From the IMG/VR virus record IMGVR_UViG_3300026484_000382, positions 1 through 64,000 of that record: a DNA stretch of 64,000 bases, one strand, 5' to 3'. The notes beneath the pieces are model-generated. The model searched no databases. It saw nothing but the letters and a program-made list of their open reading frames with translations, and was not told the DNA's origin. This document shows, piece by piece, positions 42,110 through 51,919 of this stretch. Each line of letters starts with the position of its first letter. Position 1 is the first letter of the stretch. The translations under genes were made by a program, and so were the position numbers. Origin of the DNA: a virus.

Positions 42110-42806
42110 CTCTGTAAAAGTAATAGATGTTGTAGAGAAACAAAAAAATATAGATATTTCTTTTTCCACATCTACAATAAATTCATTTAACAGAAAGGTA
42201 ACCAACCCTAAGGAAATGATTGGTTATTATATGGCATTAACAAACCTGTATCTTTCTGATATAGGTAGAGAAGACATTGAAACTGATGTTTTCTTTAATG
42301 AAAATAAAGCTAGAGAAAATCCAGTTTACATATTATTTAACAGGGGAACATTATCTCCTGCTAATTTAGCTGTGCCTGGCTCAAGCTTTAATCCTGTTGG
42401 TACAGAAAACATATCCGTACATATAAATTCTGGCGAAAACATAAACCCTAATGAAAGTTTGTTGGGAGTTCATATGTTAAATGCTCAAATGCAGATTAAA
42501 TTATATGCACATAACAGGGTTGAGTTAGAAGAATTAGGTTATAAAATCTATAATTTAGTTCTTTCTGTTTCGGACAATATTTTATCTCAAATGTTTTCTG
42601 ATATATCAAGAGTTATGGAACCTTCAATGTCTTCTATTATACCTACTAAAGATTATGATGATATGTACGAATGTGAAATAGATTGGAGTATTTACTATAT
42701 AGAAAGCAATATTTTACTTTTTAAAGAAAAAATGTTAAAATACAATAACTTCATAGTGTTTGACCAACAGGCACAAGATGAAATAAAAATAAATAAAAAA
42801 GGATAA
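42093..42806 (+). CDS. Tail terminator/completion-like protein
   Basis: 237 residues. Starts at a GTG (42093) with the strongest Shine-Dalgarno in the region, AAGGAGGTGAT. Contains the pattern of a small alpha/beta tail completion protein (QMQIKLYAHNRVELEELGYKI, then IDWSIYYIESN). Directly before the sheath gene, where tail terminator genes often lie. Assignment rests on context. Confidence 0.45.
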   Translation: MALDNNSVKVIDVVEKQKNIDISFSTSTINSFNRKVTNPKEMIGYYMALTNLYLSDIGREDIETDVFFNENKARENPVYILFNRGTLSPANLAVPGSSFNPVGTENISVHINSGENINPNESLLGVHMLNAQMQIKLYAHNRVELEELGYKIYNLVLSVSDNILSQMFSDISRVMEPSMSSIIPTKDYDDMYECEIDWSIYYIESNILLFKEKMLKYNNFIVFDQQAQDEIKINKKG

Positions 42807-42809
42807 ATA

Positions 42810-44948
42810 ATGATTTCTATTAGACCTTATGTATCCATACAAGAGGGTATAATTGCTTCTGCACCGGTTATGTTAGACTCTTTACTTAAAGGGTTAATTG
42901 TAGGTCCAGCAATGGATGAATTTCATTCTATTTCTGAAAGTTTTAATTTTTCTGCTTTAAATAGTGTAACTATTGCAGAATTAAATGATCAAATAGGTGA
43001 TAAAGGTAAATATTTTAAAATGGCTGGAGCCAGAGAAGGTAGTACAGTAGATGTTAATTCTATTGAATGGGGTGCTTCTATCGCAAAGTTCTTGTTTGAT
43101 TTTGGTGACAATGACTTAAAAGGACATGTTAAAGATAAAGACCATAAATATATCTTTATTCAAGAAACAGGTGAAGATGGTCAAGCATCAGAAAGTGATT
43201 TAATTGATCAAGGATTGCAAAAAGGAGATACTCTTAGAGTACACGATCCAGATGATGATAGCAAGTTTACTGATATAGTTATTAGGGATTTTGATAGAGA
43301 TGGAGATGACTTATCTATTCTTTTATGGGACGAGATTCCTTATGATGTTGATGAAACTAAATCTTTAAAAGCTGATGTTGTTAAAGAATTTAAAGATGTT
43401 GAATTAGCACAAAAAGATTATAGTTATTCGTCTGCAGCGTACAGTGGAACGGATGTTCTAATTAAAGGTGATGGTAAGCTTTATTTAACTTATTTTGTTT
43501 ATAAGCCTACAGATAAAGATGCTGATTTAAACAACATTGTTGTATCTACAACAAATATGGTAATTCCTAATTACAGTGAGAATGCTTTAACAGTAAAAGT
43601 TTTTGATGGATTTTTAAATAACTTTTTTGATGCATACAGAACGGATTTAGAAAACCAAATTCTTACAGTAAATTATTCTAATTACAGAGAATTATTAGGA
43701 AAGCCTTCTAAGAAAAATAAACTAGGCACAGCATTGCATTTAATTGCCCAAGAAGTGCCAGGTTTTGAAATTAAAGTTATGCCAACAATGAGAGATGATT
43801 TGGAGAGCTATTCTAAAGTTTTTGATTCACTTGTGAATGTAGAGGATTTTTATAGTTTAACTCCACTTACATCGGATAAAAAAGTTATTGGATTATTAAA
43901 TAAATTCACAGAACAAGTATCGAGCGGTGAAATATCTAACTTTAAAATGGGTGTAGCTTCGATTAAGATGCCAATTATTACTAAAAAATTAGAAACATCT
44001 TCTTATAATGTGGAAGATAACGATGACGGTACATATACTATAACATTAGATAACGGTGGTTTTAGTAATAGTGATACTCGTGTGGGTGATTATATTTTTG
44101 GGAACAAAGATATTGAACTTGCGGATGAAGAATATTATGATGACATAGGAGAAACATACTCAGGAAAAGCTGTAGCGAAAATTCAAGATGTTGTAACTGA
44201 TAAAAAAATTATAGTAACTCCTATTATAGAAGGATTAAAAGTAGATGAAGTTTTAGATGGTCAAGATTTAGTTGTTGCTAAATTAAATACAAAAAACGAA
44301 ATCAAAAAAATTATAAAAGAATATCCTGAATCTTTCAATAACATGCATATGGTATTAGTTTTCCCAGATAAATTTGTAAAAGATAACAAAGTGTATGCTG
44401 GTTACTATGGTGCTGCTGTTATTCAAGCTGTTATGGCTCATTTACCGCCTCAACAAGGTTTATCAAATATGGCTATTACTGTTTTTGATAGAGTAATTAA
44501 TTCTTCTTACTATTTTCAAGAATCAGAATTAGATGAAATAGCTAGTGCCGGAATCATGGTAATTTCTCAAAAATCATTTAATTCTTACCCATACATTATA
44601 AGACAATTAACTACAAACATGAATTCTATAGAAGAAATGGAAGTTTCTAAAGTTAGATGTTTGGATTATGTTGCTATTCAAATTAAGCAATCAGTTGATG
44701 GTTATGTAGGAAAAAGAAATGTAACACATGATAATAAAGATGAAATACTTCAAAAAATTGAAGTATTATTAAAAGGTATCATTAAAGATACTTCAAATAT
44801 ATTATTAGGACCAATTATTTTATCTTACTCTAATTTAGTTGTTGAAATAGACACTAATGAAGTTGGAGCAATAGAAGGTTCAGTAGAAGTTGTAACACCT
44901 ACTTCATTAAATGCAATTAAATTAGGTGTAAAATCTAAAAGTAAATAA
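42810..44948 (+). CDS. Contractile tail sheath protein
   Basis: 712 residues. The N-terminus (MISIRPYVSIQEGII) and the C-terminus (VRCLDYVAIQIKQSVDGYVG, then ILLGPIILSYSNLVVEIDTNE and a final beta-strand pair) follow the pattern of myovirus sheath subunits, with the conserved C-terminal domain that interlocks neighbours. Larger than the usual ~400-650 residues because of inserted surface domains, including an Asp-rich loop (DPDDDSKF). Followed 16 bp later by a small tube-like gene. Defines this phage as a myovirus. Confidence 0.85.
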   Translation: MISIRPYVSIQEGIIASAPVMLDSLLKGLIVGPAMDEFHSISESFNFSALNSVTIAELNDQIGDKGKYFKMAGAREGSTVDVNSIEWGASIAKFLFDFGDNDLKGHVKDKDHKYIFIQETGEDGQASESDLIDQGLQKGDTLRVHDPDDDSKFTDIVIRDFDRDGDDLSILLWDEIPYDVDETKSLKADVVKEFKDVELAQKDYSYSSAAYSGTDVLIKGDGKLYLTYFVYKPTDKDADLNNIVVSTTNMVIPNYSENALTVKVFDGFLNNFFDAYRTDLENQILTVNYSNYRELLGKPSKKNKLGTALHLIAQEVPGFEIKVMPTMRDDLESYSKVFDSLVNVEDFYSLTPLTSDKKVIGLLNKFTEQVSSGEISNFKMGVASIKMPIITKKLETSSYNVEDNDDGTYTITLDNGGFSNSDTRVGDYIFGNKDIELADEEYYDDIGETYSGKAVAKIQDVVTDKKIIVTPIIEGLKVDEVLDGQDLVVAKLNTKNEIKKIIKEYPESFNNMHMVLVFPDKFVKDNKVYAGYYGAAVIQAVMAHLPPQQGLSNMAITVFDRVINSSYYFQESELDEIASAGIMVISQKSFNSYPYIIRQLTTNMNSIEEMEVSKVRCLDYVAIQIKQSVDGYVGKRNVTHDNKDEILQKIEVLLKGIIKDTSNILLGPIILSYSNLVVEIDTNEVGAIEGSVEVVTPTSLNAIKLGVKSKSK

Positions 44949-44964
44949 AAAAAAAGGATAAAAG

Positions 44965-45300
44965 ATGGCTTTAACAAAAGGAACTATGAGTTCAACTAAT
45001 GCTCCTGCAACTGGTATTATTATAAACTACAGTTTAACATATGGAGAAGACCCGCAACCATTATATGAGGCGGGTAGTTCAGAAATACATGCTGTATTAA
45101 GAATGGAATCAATGTTACAGTTACAAGTAAGTAAGGCAATGTTTAATAATGGTGATGCTATTCAAAGTGTAAATGGGATACAATTAATAGGGGCTCCTAG
45201 TAAAACAATTCAAAACCCTGCTATAAAATACACTTATTCTGCATCTTCTGGACAAGTTTATGTTGTTGAAAATTTTATGGCAATTGGAAAAGAAGCATAG
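44965..45300 (+). CDS. Tail tube protein candidate
   Basis: 111 residues, beta-rich, directly after the sheath gene, the usual place for the tube subunit. Residues such as GIIINYSLTYGEDPQPLYE and IKYTYSASSGQVYVVENFM fit a small beta-barrel. It is shorter than typical tubes (~140-170 residues), so it could also be a small tube-associated protein. AAAAAAAAGGATAAAAG precedes the start. Confidence 0.5.
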   Translation: MALTKGTMSSTNAPATGIIINYSLTYGEDPQPLYEAGSSEIHAVLRMESMLQLQVSKAMFNNGDAIQSVNGIQLIGAPSKTIQNPAIKYTYSASSGQVYVVENFMAIGKEA

Positions 45301-45303
45301 TTT

Positions 45304-47064
45304 ATGTCAAAAGGGCTCGAAAATACAAAAACCCATCTCTTTTTGGGTTTCGTAACAAAAATAGATCCATTGTATAATACTGTAGAAATAGATTCTGCTT
45401 TATACGGAAAAATATATACTCAATACAACCCTGTTTTAGGATTAGAGAAAAATGATTTAGTGTTAGTTTCTAAGATAGAGGGGTTTTTTAGTGTAATAGA
45501 AAAAACTATAGTGGATTATGATGAGAAACAATTATATATAATTGATACTGAAAAGAAAAATATTGATGAAAGAATAAAAGAAATAAACTCAGAAGATTTG
45601 CCCGAGGAAGTTAAATATCCAGCTGATTTTTATATAAAAAAAGAAGAAGGTGATAAATCTGACAATGTTGGCACAAATGGATATAGAATAACTAAAAAGT
45701 TTATAGAATTTTTTTCAGGTTTAGCAACTATGAGAGTTGATTTTAACAGTGTCAGAATTTTAAGTAAAGCATTTCTATTTTTTGGAATAAAAACAAAGGC
45801 TTTATTTAAAGTTACTGAAAACAAAACAGAAGATAACTCTTACACTTTATTTATACCTAAAAACAATAATAAACCATATTTGATAAATATCAAAGGAGAT
45901 GTTAAGTCTGCGCTACTTGAGCACAAAATAAAAGTTGAATTACCCATACCAACAGAAGATATTGTTTTGTTAAATGCTGTAATATCAGATGTAAAAAACA
46001 TTATTTATGATTTAACTGAAACATCTTATGTTTATGATGATAATAAAAATACATTAACGGTAACAGATAAAGACAAAATGCACAAAATATCAAGAGAAGC
46101 AATAAACCTGTTTACAGAAAATATAAATAAAAAATTATACAAATACTTTTCTTATGGATGTGTAATAGATGATAACAGGTATCAGATAGTGAGTTATGAA
46201 GCGATAGACAAAAAAGGGAATAAGTATAATTTTAACAACAATGTTTTCAATGTGTTAAAAAACAAAGAAGAGATTATTGTTGAAAAAGAAAAAATATACT
46301 CGTCTGATATGATTAGAATATGGGGAAATTCTATGTATATTAAAAATACACCCATATCTGAAAGCCCATGGTATATGGAAATTTTATATAAGAAAGCTAT
46401 AATTAACTTTTATTGTAATTTACAGGTAAATGTATCTGAAGCTGTTTATCTAAATTCAAAAAATACTACATTGAACACATATAAACAATATAAATCGTAT
46501 TTTAATATAAATACAAATATTGTAAATGCTAAATCTAACATTATAAATATATCATTAGATGATTCGCTTGAAGATAAAGCATCATATATATTGAACATTA
46601 AAGATAGTGTAAATATTGTTTCAAATAAAAACAATATATTTGTTGTGCAATCTTTAAAAAGTGGAGATGCAATAAGTTTTTCTATTACAAAAAACAATAA
46701 TGTATATTTTACAAAAACAAATCAAATATATTCTGATTGTAAAACATTTGTTGTTCCTTCTGGGCAAATTATCGCGAAATCACTATATATAAAAAAATTT
46801 TTAATTGTAAAAGATGTTTTTACTGCGTTCGAAAAAGGAGTTTATTTAACTGCTCCAACAACTTACATAAAAGCAGACGATATGTTTTATGTTGACACAG
46901 GGAAAAGTTATGTAAAAGCAAAAACTAATATTGTTTTATATATTGAAAAAGAAAAAATAAATGATGAAGATAAGAATACGACAATGTCATATATTTCTAT
47001 GTCTAAATCAAGTATAATAGGGAATGCGAGTAGTGTTGTTATTCCTAATTTGAATAAAGGTTAA
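45304..47064 (+). CDS. Baseplate spike-like protein (OB-fold start, beta-helical end)
   Basis: 586 residues. Residues ~8-70 (HLFLGFVTKIDPLYNTVEID... NDLVLVSKIEGFFSVIE) have the strand order of an OB-fold, as in gp5/gpV spike proteins. Later residues alternate short strands and Asn/Ser turns, and the end (YISMSKSSIIGNASSVVIPN) reads like beta-helix coils. This order and its position between tube and chaperone genes suggest the central spike. No lysozyme domain is seen. Confidence 0.5.
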   Translation: MSKGLENTKTHLFLGFVTKIDPLYNTVEIDSALYGKIYTQYNPVLGLEKNDLVLVSKIEGFFSVIEKTIVDYDEKQLYIIDTEKKNIDERIKEINSEDLPEEVKYPADFYIKKEEGDKSDNVGTNGYRITKKFIEFFSGLATMRVDFNSVRILSKAFLFFGIKTKALFKVTENKTEDNSYTLFIPKNNNKPYLINIKGDVKSALLEHKIKVELPIPTEDIVLLNAVISDVKNIIYDLTETSYVYDDNKNTLTVTDKDKMHKISREAINLFTENINKKLYKYFSYGCVIDDNRYQIVSYEAIDKKGNKYNFNNNVFNVLKNKEEIIVEKEKIYSSDMIRIWGNSMYIKNTPISESPWYMEILYKKAIINFYCNLQVNVSEAVYLNSKNTTLNTYKQYKSYFNINTNIVNAKSNIINISLDDSLEDKASYILNIKDSVNIVSNKNNIFVVQSLKSGDAISFSITKNNNVYFTKTNQIYSDCKTFVVPSGQIIAKSLYIKKFLIVKDVFTAFEKGVYLTAPTTYIKADDMFYVDTGKSYVKAKTNIVLYIEKEKINDEDKNTTMSYISMSKSSIIGNASSVVIPNLNKG

Positions 47065-47069
47065 TTATT

Positions 47070-47504
47070 GTGGTTATAGATGTGAATAATGTTGAAGTTA
47101 AATCAATTTTAAATCAATTCCAATCTTTCGTTAAAATAGAAACGGTTTCTTTTGTAGAAGCGGAACTAAATAAAAAAACTATAATAGAAGCACTAAATGA
47201 TGATAGAGTAAAAATAAAAGTTTTTTCTGATTGTATTAGCGATGTTGAATTTGTTGGGGAGAAAATTGTATTGCCTAGTTTTTATACGCTAAATAACGAA
47301 TCTCAGAAAAATTTAATATCCGTATTTGAATTTGTTATCAATAAAATAAAGTCCATTCCTCCTTACAATAAAGAGAATGGAATATTGGTTGATATAAATA
47401 AAGATAATATAAAAATAATAGATAATGGATCTTTTTTTGAAAAAGAAACGATATTATTGTATAATTTACTAACAATACAATTATGCGAAAAACTAAAAAA
47501 ATAA
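47070..47504 (+). CDS. Small tail-module protein of unknown function
   Basis: 144 residues starting at GTG (47070), with AAAGG about 9 bases upstream. Acidic N-terminal half, mixed alpha/beta, no membrane segment. Between the spike-like and chaperone genes, so a baseplate or assembly protein is likely. Confidence 0.5.
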   Translation: MVIDVNNVEVKSILNQFQSFVKIETVSFVEAELNKKTIIEALNDDRVKIKVFSDCISDVEFVGEKIVLPSFYTLNNESQKNLISVFEFVINKIKSIPPYNKENGILVDINKDNIKIIDNGSFFEKETILLYNLLTIQLCEKLKK

Positions 47505-47519
47505 AAAGGAGCAAAAAAA

Positions 47520-48074
47520 ATGAACGATACAATTAATACGGAGTTATTTAAAAACAACAATGCAAACCAAAATAAGGAAGTAAAGAGTGGTACAGACAAT
47601 AAAGATAAGTCTAAAAAAGAGGAATACGATGTTTTTTTTGACAAAACAATGGAAGAGTTAAAATTAAGTGAAGAAGATATTGTTTACAGAATTGTAGAAT
47701 TAGTAGACAAAGGCTATATTGAAGATAAAGTAGCTATTTTAAACAAAATACATGTTACCTTAAGAACTGGTTTTATATCAGAAACAGAAATACTTTATGA
47801 GTATATGGAACAAGAAGCTGATAATTCTGTGGGAGTTTTTGAATTTAAAGTGGCATTAGCTGGTGTTGCTATGTGTTTATTTGAATATAAAGACAAAAAG
47901 TTCGAACCAGTAAAAACACTTCATGATCTAAATAAAAAAGTTGCTTGGATTGAAGAAAATATTCCATTAGCAATACATACCCAAATTCAAATAAAGTTAA
48001 ACCGTTTAAAAAAAATAAGCACATTACTTGGCCACGAAAAGATAAATGATATGCTGGGAAAGTTGGGTGGTTAA
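47520..48074 (+). CDS. Tail assembly chaperone, short form
   Basis: 184 residues, acidic and helical, with AAAAAGGAGC before the ATG. It lies directly before the tape measure gene, the standard position of the gpG-like chaperone. Its last codons contain the slippery heptamer GGGAAAG (48056-48062) in the correct phase (G GGA AAG), the same sequence used by lambda G/GT. A -1 shift there gives the extended form described separately. Confidence 0.7.
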   Translation: MNDTINTELFKNNNANQNKEVKSGTDNKDKSKKEEYDVFFDKTMEELKLSEEDIVYRIVELVDKGYIEDKVAILNKIHVTLRTGFISETEILYEYMEQEADNSVGVFEFKVALAGVAMCLFEYKDKKFEPVKTLHDLNKKVAWIEENIPLAIHTQIQIKLNRLKKISTLLGHEKINDMLGKLGG

Positions 48075-48355
48075 TAGACTATATTAAAGCTTATGTTGAC
48101 AACAAGACAACCAATGGTACTCTAAAAAAATTATTATTGGCTTGTTTTGTTATTGAAAACTTAAATAAAAAAAGATATTTAAAAATGAAAGCTTTAAATG
48201 AAGTTATGATTGCATCTTTGAAAAAAAGTGATGACTATAAAGCGACTTATTCTTCTATTTTAGAAAATATAGACAAATATTTTAATGTAAAAAAAGAAGA
48301 AAAGAAAGTGACAGAAAAAGATATGTTATTAGGTATAGAATTTTTAAAGGAATAA
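47520..48355 (+). CDS. Tail assembly chaperone, -1 frameshift fusion (gpGT-like)
   Basis: Join of 47520-48062 with 48062-48355: 181 residues in frame 0, a -1 slip at GGGAAAG, then 97 residues in the second frame (VGWLIDYIKAYVDNK... GIEFLKE), 278 in total. The downstream open frame begins after a TGA about 15 bases before the slip site. An independent start at 48137 lacks a clear ribosome-binding site. Length, placement and slippery sequence agree with the known G/GT programmed frameshift, where a minor fusion product helps load the tape measure. Confidence 0.7.
48056..48062 (+). promoter_or_regulatory. Programmed -1 ribosomal frameshift site GGGAAAG
   Basis: Heptamer in X XXY YYZ phase relative to the ATG at 47520. 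The frame-0 stop (TAA) is 9 bases downstream, and the -1 frame remains open for 97 codons. Identical to the heptamer of the lambda G/GT site. Confidence 0.7.
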
Positions 48356-48356
48356 A

Positions 48357-51300
48357 ATGAATGATAATTTTATGAATGACCCATATATGATGATGATGAT
48401 GATGCAACATCCTCAAACAAATACATCCCATATGTTTAATAGTATGATGGGTTACAATCAATTCTTTATGCCAAATGCTAATACAGGTTATAACATAACA
48501 GGGAATATGTCGTTTTTAGACAAACAATATAATAATTATGATTTCGGATTATTAGATTATGTTACTCATAATTTATTAGGACTACATAGACATATAGGTA
48601 TGAATGGGGTTGATACTCAACTTGCTGCATCAGCACAACATGATTTATCTATGGCTCATGCCGGTACTTATGGTTTAGAAATGGGGTTAGGTGCCTTAGC
48701 CATGGGATTACCTATGTTTCCAGGTTTAATTATAGGAGCTGGAGTTAGTGTTGCAGCAGATCAAGTAAGAGAAAATATAGATGATAGATACAAAAACTTT
48801 CAAAAAACTGCCCTTATTACGTCTAATTTTATAGGGAAAGATGGGAGCGAAGGGTTTGATAGTGATACAATTAAAGAAATAAATAAACAAATTAGAGATG
48901 AAGCTGCTGATGATACAATGTTTTCTGTAGATGACATTCAAGAAATGATGAAAAAATTTAACTCACATGGATTTCTTAATGATGTTAATTCTAGTAGACA
49001 ATACAAGGATATTATTGGAACATTAAAAGACAGAGTTAGAGATTTGGCGGAATTCTTAGGCGAAACTAATCCTAGTAAATTATTAGATGGTTTAACTAAA
49101 TATAAATCAATAGGGTTTACTAGAGCCGAAACATTTGAAATTATGAAGCAGATAAAAGGAGTATCAAATATATCAGGTATTTCTAAAGAAATTATAGAAC
49201 AACAAATAGGAATGGAAGTAGCGCAGAAAGATAATGTAGGAACGGATGAAAGGATTATAACAAAGAGAGTTTTATCTGAAGCGGCTCAAATAAATGCCTT
49301 AAGTAGAAGTGGGTTTATGCCAGGTGCTTTTTCTGATAAAAAAAAGGCCTTATCTGTGTATTCTTCCTTAAATCAAGCTGCAAACGAAATTATGCAAAGT
49401 GAGCAAGGAATGGGGCAAAATCAATTAATGTTTCTTGCTATGAATTTGCAAAAAGAAAAAGGAGGATCATTAAATAAAAATTACCAAAAAATACTTGATA
49501 TGGACTATTCTGAAAGAAATAAACTTATAGCACATTTTCAGCAAACAAACAAAGAATTCGCTTCTTTCTTCTACGATAATGACTTACTTAGTACAGCAAT
49601 TCAAAACAATAAAGAAGTGGGAAGTGTTGAACAATATAAAAATCCAATTATTCAACTAATAAAACATATAAAAAAAGAAATGCCGCATGCAGATAAAAAT
49701 GAAATCCTTAAGGCTCTTAAATATAGGGGGATAAGAGGTGAACAATTAAGTATGGCGGGTGTTTTAGTGCAAGGCTATGAAACTTATGGAAATTTTAATT
49801 GGCTTACAAGTCAAAATGATTCAGTTAAGTCAAATACTGATATTAGAAATGCATTTAACAAGTATTCTCTTGCAAGAGAAAAAACTAGTACGGTTGCATA
49901 TATTGGAAGAAAATGGAGACATACTACAGAGTGGTTAGGTGATATGTTTGGTGGGGATTATGGAGAAGAGATTGCCGCTGAAATTCAAGATATGAATAGG
50001 AAAATAACAGCTTACCCTAAAGAAAATAAAAGTTTTATTTTACGACATAAAATTGCTGATTTTAAAACAAAACTTGGGGTTAAAAATATTTATAAGTTTT
50101 TAGCAAAAAATTATAGTGATATTATGGATATTTCAAAAGAAGACCCATTAAAAGAAAAAGAAGATCTATTTAAAGATATTCAAAATAATGTATTAGTTAG
50201 GTCTGGTTCAATAGATGCAACAGCAGCATACAAGATGGCTTTCAAGAAAAAATATAAAAATGATAGTAGTATGTCTGCCATTGATTATTTTAAACAAGTA
50301 TACGGAGAAAAAGCGAAAACTTACCATATGTCTCCTTTTACAGGAATGTTTCATGTTTTTGATAGTGATTATATAAAAGCTATGACTGCAGACAATGTTT
50401 TAACAGGGGATTATATATCTGTATTTAAAAAATCTAATGAATTTAAACATGTAAAGAAATCATGGGGAGACATTATAAAAGACAAAGGTAACACAGGATT
50501 AGAGGAAATGTACCTATTAGAAAGAAATACTCCAAAAACAAAGAAAAAAGCAAAAAGACTAATACAGGGGTATGAGTATTATAATGAATTTTTAGAAGAA
50601 AAAAAAGAAAACAAAGATATTACTTTTAAAGATTTTTTAGTTAAACAAAGAAAGATAAAAAATAATAAACTTGTTCGTAGTTTTGTGTCTAATGAGAACG
50701 AATTTAAAGAAATAAAAAATTTAGGTAAAAATCAAGTTAATAAATTATATTTAGCCGCTTCAAAAGGTAATGTGTCTGATTTTAAAGAATTAATTAAATC
50801 TCCTAAAATGGATTTAGTTACAAACCAAAAAGTTTTAGACAGGTTAAGAGCTAATATAAAAAATAGTAAAACCATAGATGGTGAAGATAAAATAGAAATG
50901 ATTGCCGAAATAGATAAAACTGTAGCAATGAGAAATGTAAAATTCTTTACTCCAAAAAAAATAAAAGAGTTGGAAGATGGTGGGGCAATCAAATTTGCTG
51001 TAGGATTACGAACATTAAATAAAGAACAAAGAAATAAGATGCTTGAAGCTGTAAAAAATAACGATACAAAAACTATGTTATCTATAGCAACAGATTCTGG
51101 TGATGGCAACTTATTGCAAAACACTAGACAATTTGTTGCTTCTTACGGTGGCGGTGATATGGCCAAAGTATTAAAAAGTGGTATTGGTGCAGCTAGACAA
51201 AAAGAGTTAGGAATTGTTAACGATATGAAAGATCTTCTTAATGTTAAAGACGATGATGTAATGCAAAAAGTGTTATCCAAAATGGGTGATGGAGATATGT

Positions 51301-51554
51301 ATGGGGCATATTCTATAGTTAAAAAACAGCAAGGTAACCAAAATATGAGTTACGAAGACTTTACTAGAATTCAAAGTTTAGCTAATGTAAGTTCTGAATT
51401 TGGATTTGAAAATAAGGAAGATAAAAAAACACTGGCATCAACAGCTCATCTTACAGATAAACAAACAAAACAAGTAACTTTAGCATTAACAAAAAAGCAA
51501 ACAAGTTTATTAACTGAAATCAAAGATATTTTAGATAAAATAGAAAAAAAATAG
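48357..51554 (+). CDS. Tail tape measure protein
   Basis: 1065 residues, mostly helical, with a hydrophobic glycine-rich segment at ~105-135 (MGLGALAMGLPMFPGLIIGAG) and long Lys/Glu-rich helices. Follows the chaperone pair by 1 bp. By the usual ~1.5 angstrom per residue, this corresponds to a tail of about 160 nm. The N-terminus contains six consecutive methionines encoded by an ATG run at 48387-48404. No lysozyme or peptidase domain is obvious. Confidence 0.8.
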   Translation: MNDNFMNDPYMMMMMMQHPQTNTSHMFNSMMGYNQFFMPNANTGYNITGNMSFLDKQYNNYDFGLLDYVTHNLLGLHRHIGMNGVDTQLAASAQHDLSMAHAGTYGLEMGLGALAMGLPMFPGLIIGAGVSVAADQVRENIDDRYKNFQKTALITSNFIGKDGSEGFDSDTIKEINKQIRDEAADDTMFSVDDIQEMMKKFNSHGFLNDVNSSRQYKDIIGTLKDRVRDLAEFLGETNPSKLLDGLTKYKSIGFTRAETFEIMKQIKGVSNISGISKEIIEQQIGMEVAQKDNVGTDERIITKRVLSEAAQINALSRSGFMPGAFSDKKKALSVYSSLNQAANEIMQSEQGMGQNQLMFLAMNLQKEKGGSLNKNYQKILDMDYSERNKLIAHFQQTNKEFASFFYDNDLLSTAIQNNKEVGSVEQYKNPIIQLIKHIKKEMPHADKNEILKALKYRGIRGEQLSMAGVLVQGYETYGNFNWLTSQNDSVKSNTDIRNAFNKYSLAREKTSTVAYIGRKWRHTTEWLGDMFGGDYGEEIAAEIQDMNRKITAYPKENKSFILRHKIADFKTKLGVKNIYKFLAKNYSDIMDISKEDPLKEKEDLFKDIQNNVLVRSGSIDATAAYKMAFKKKYKNDSSMSAIDYFKQVYGEKAKTYHMSPFTGMFHVFDSDYIKAMTADNVLTGDYISVFKKSNEFKHVKKSWGDIIKDKGNTGLEEMYLLERNTPKTKKKAKRLIQGYEYYNEFLEEKKENKDITFKDFLVKQRKIKNNKLVRSFVSNENEFKEIKNLGKNQVNKLYLAASKGNVSDFKELIKSPKMDLVTNQKVLDRLRANIKNSKTIDGEDKIEMIAEIDKTVAMRNVKFFTPKKIKELEDGGAIKFAVGLRTLNKEQRNKMLEAVKNNDTKTMLSIATDSGDGNLLQNTRQFVASYGGGDMAKVLKSGIGAARQKELGIVNDMKDLLNVKDDDVMQKVLSKMGDGDMYGAYSIVKKQQGNQNMSYEDFTRIQSLANVSSEFGFENKEDKKTLASTAHLTDKQTKQVTLALTKKQTSLLTEIKDILDKIEKK

Positions 51555-51565
51555 GACGGTAGAAG

Positions 51566-51919
51566 ATGGGAGATTTAAAAAGAGGAATTATTAACGAAAA
51601 AAAAGAAGATAAAGTAGAAGATTTAATTGTAAGCAAAAATGTTGGTTTACGATATGATTTAGCCATAGATAGAACAATTAGTGGAGATGTGGGCATAAGA
51701 AAAGACATTGATTCTAAAAAAGGTCTTATAAGAGGAACTATTTTAACAATAAATAAAAAAACGCCAAATGAAACAATAAATATTAATGGCATGTTGTTTT
51801 CAGATAAATTCTCAGGAGAGTATATTGCGAACAATATAACAAAAGAAGTTAGTGGGGGTGAAATATCTGCTCCATATAAAAACACATCAGTTGGATTTGT
51901 AGGTGTTTCTAATGGGTAA
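51566..51919 (+). CDS. Small baseplate-module protein
   Basis: 117 residues, beta-rich. Several phrases (FSGEYI, NEISINGM-like) recur in the next protein (FSGEIKLDSINVNE), so the two may share a strand module. Overlaps the downstream start. Probably a baseplate hub-associated protein. Confidence 0.5.
   Translation: MGDLKRGIINEKKEDKVEDLIVSKNVGLRYDLAIDRTISGDVGIRKDIDSKKGLIRGTILTINKKTPNETININGMLFSDKFSGEYIANNITKEVSGGEISAPYKNTSVGFVGVSNG

Noticed and set aside
48137-48355. Stand-alone small gene before the tape measure
   Set aside because: Its frame is open upstream to a slippery heptamer in the chaperone gene and lacks its own ribosome-binding site, so it is better read as the frameshift extension.
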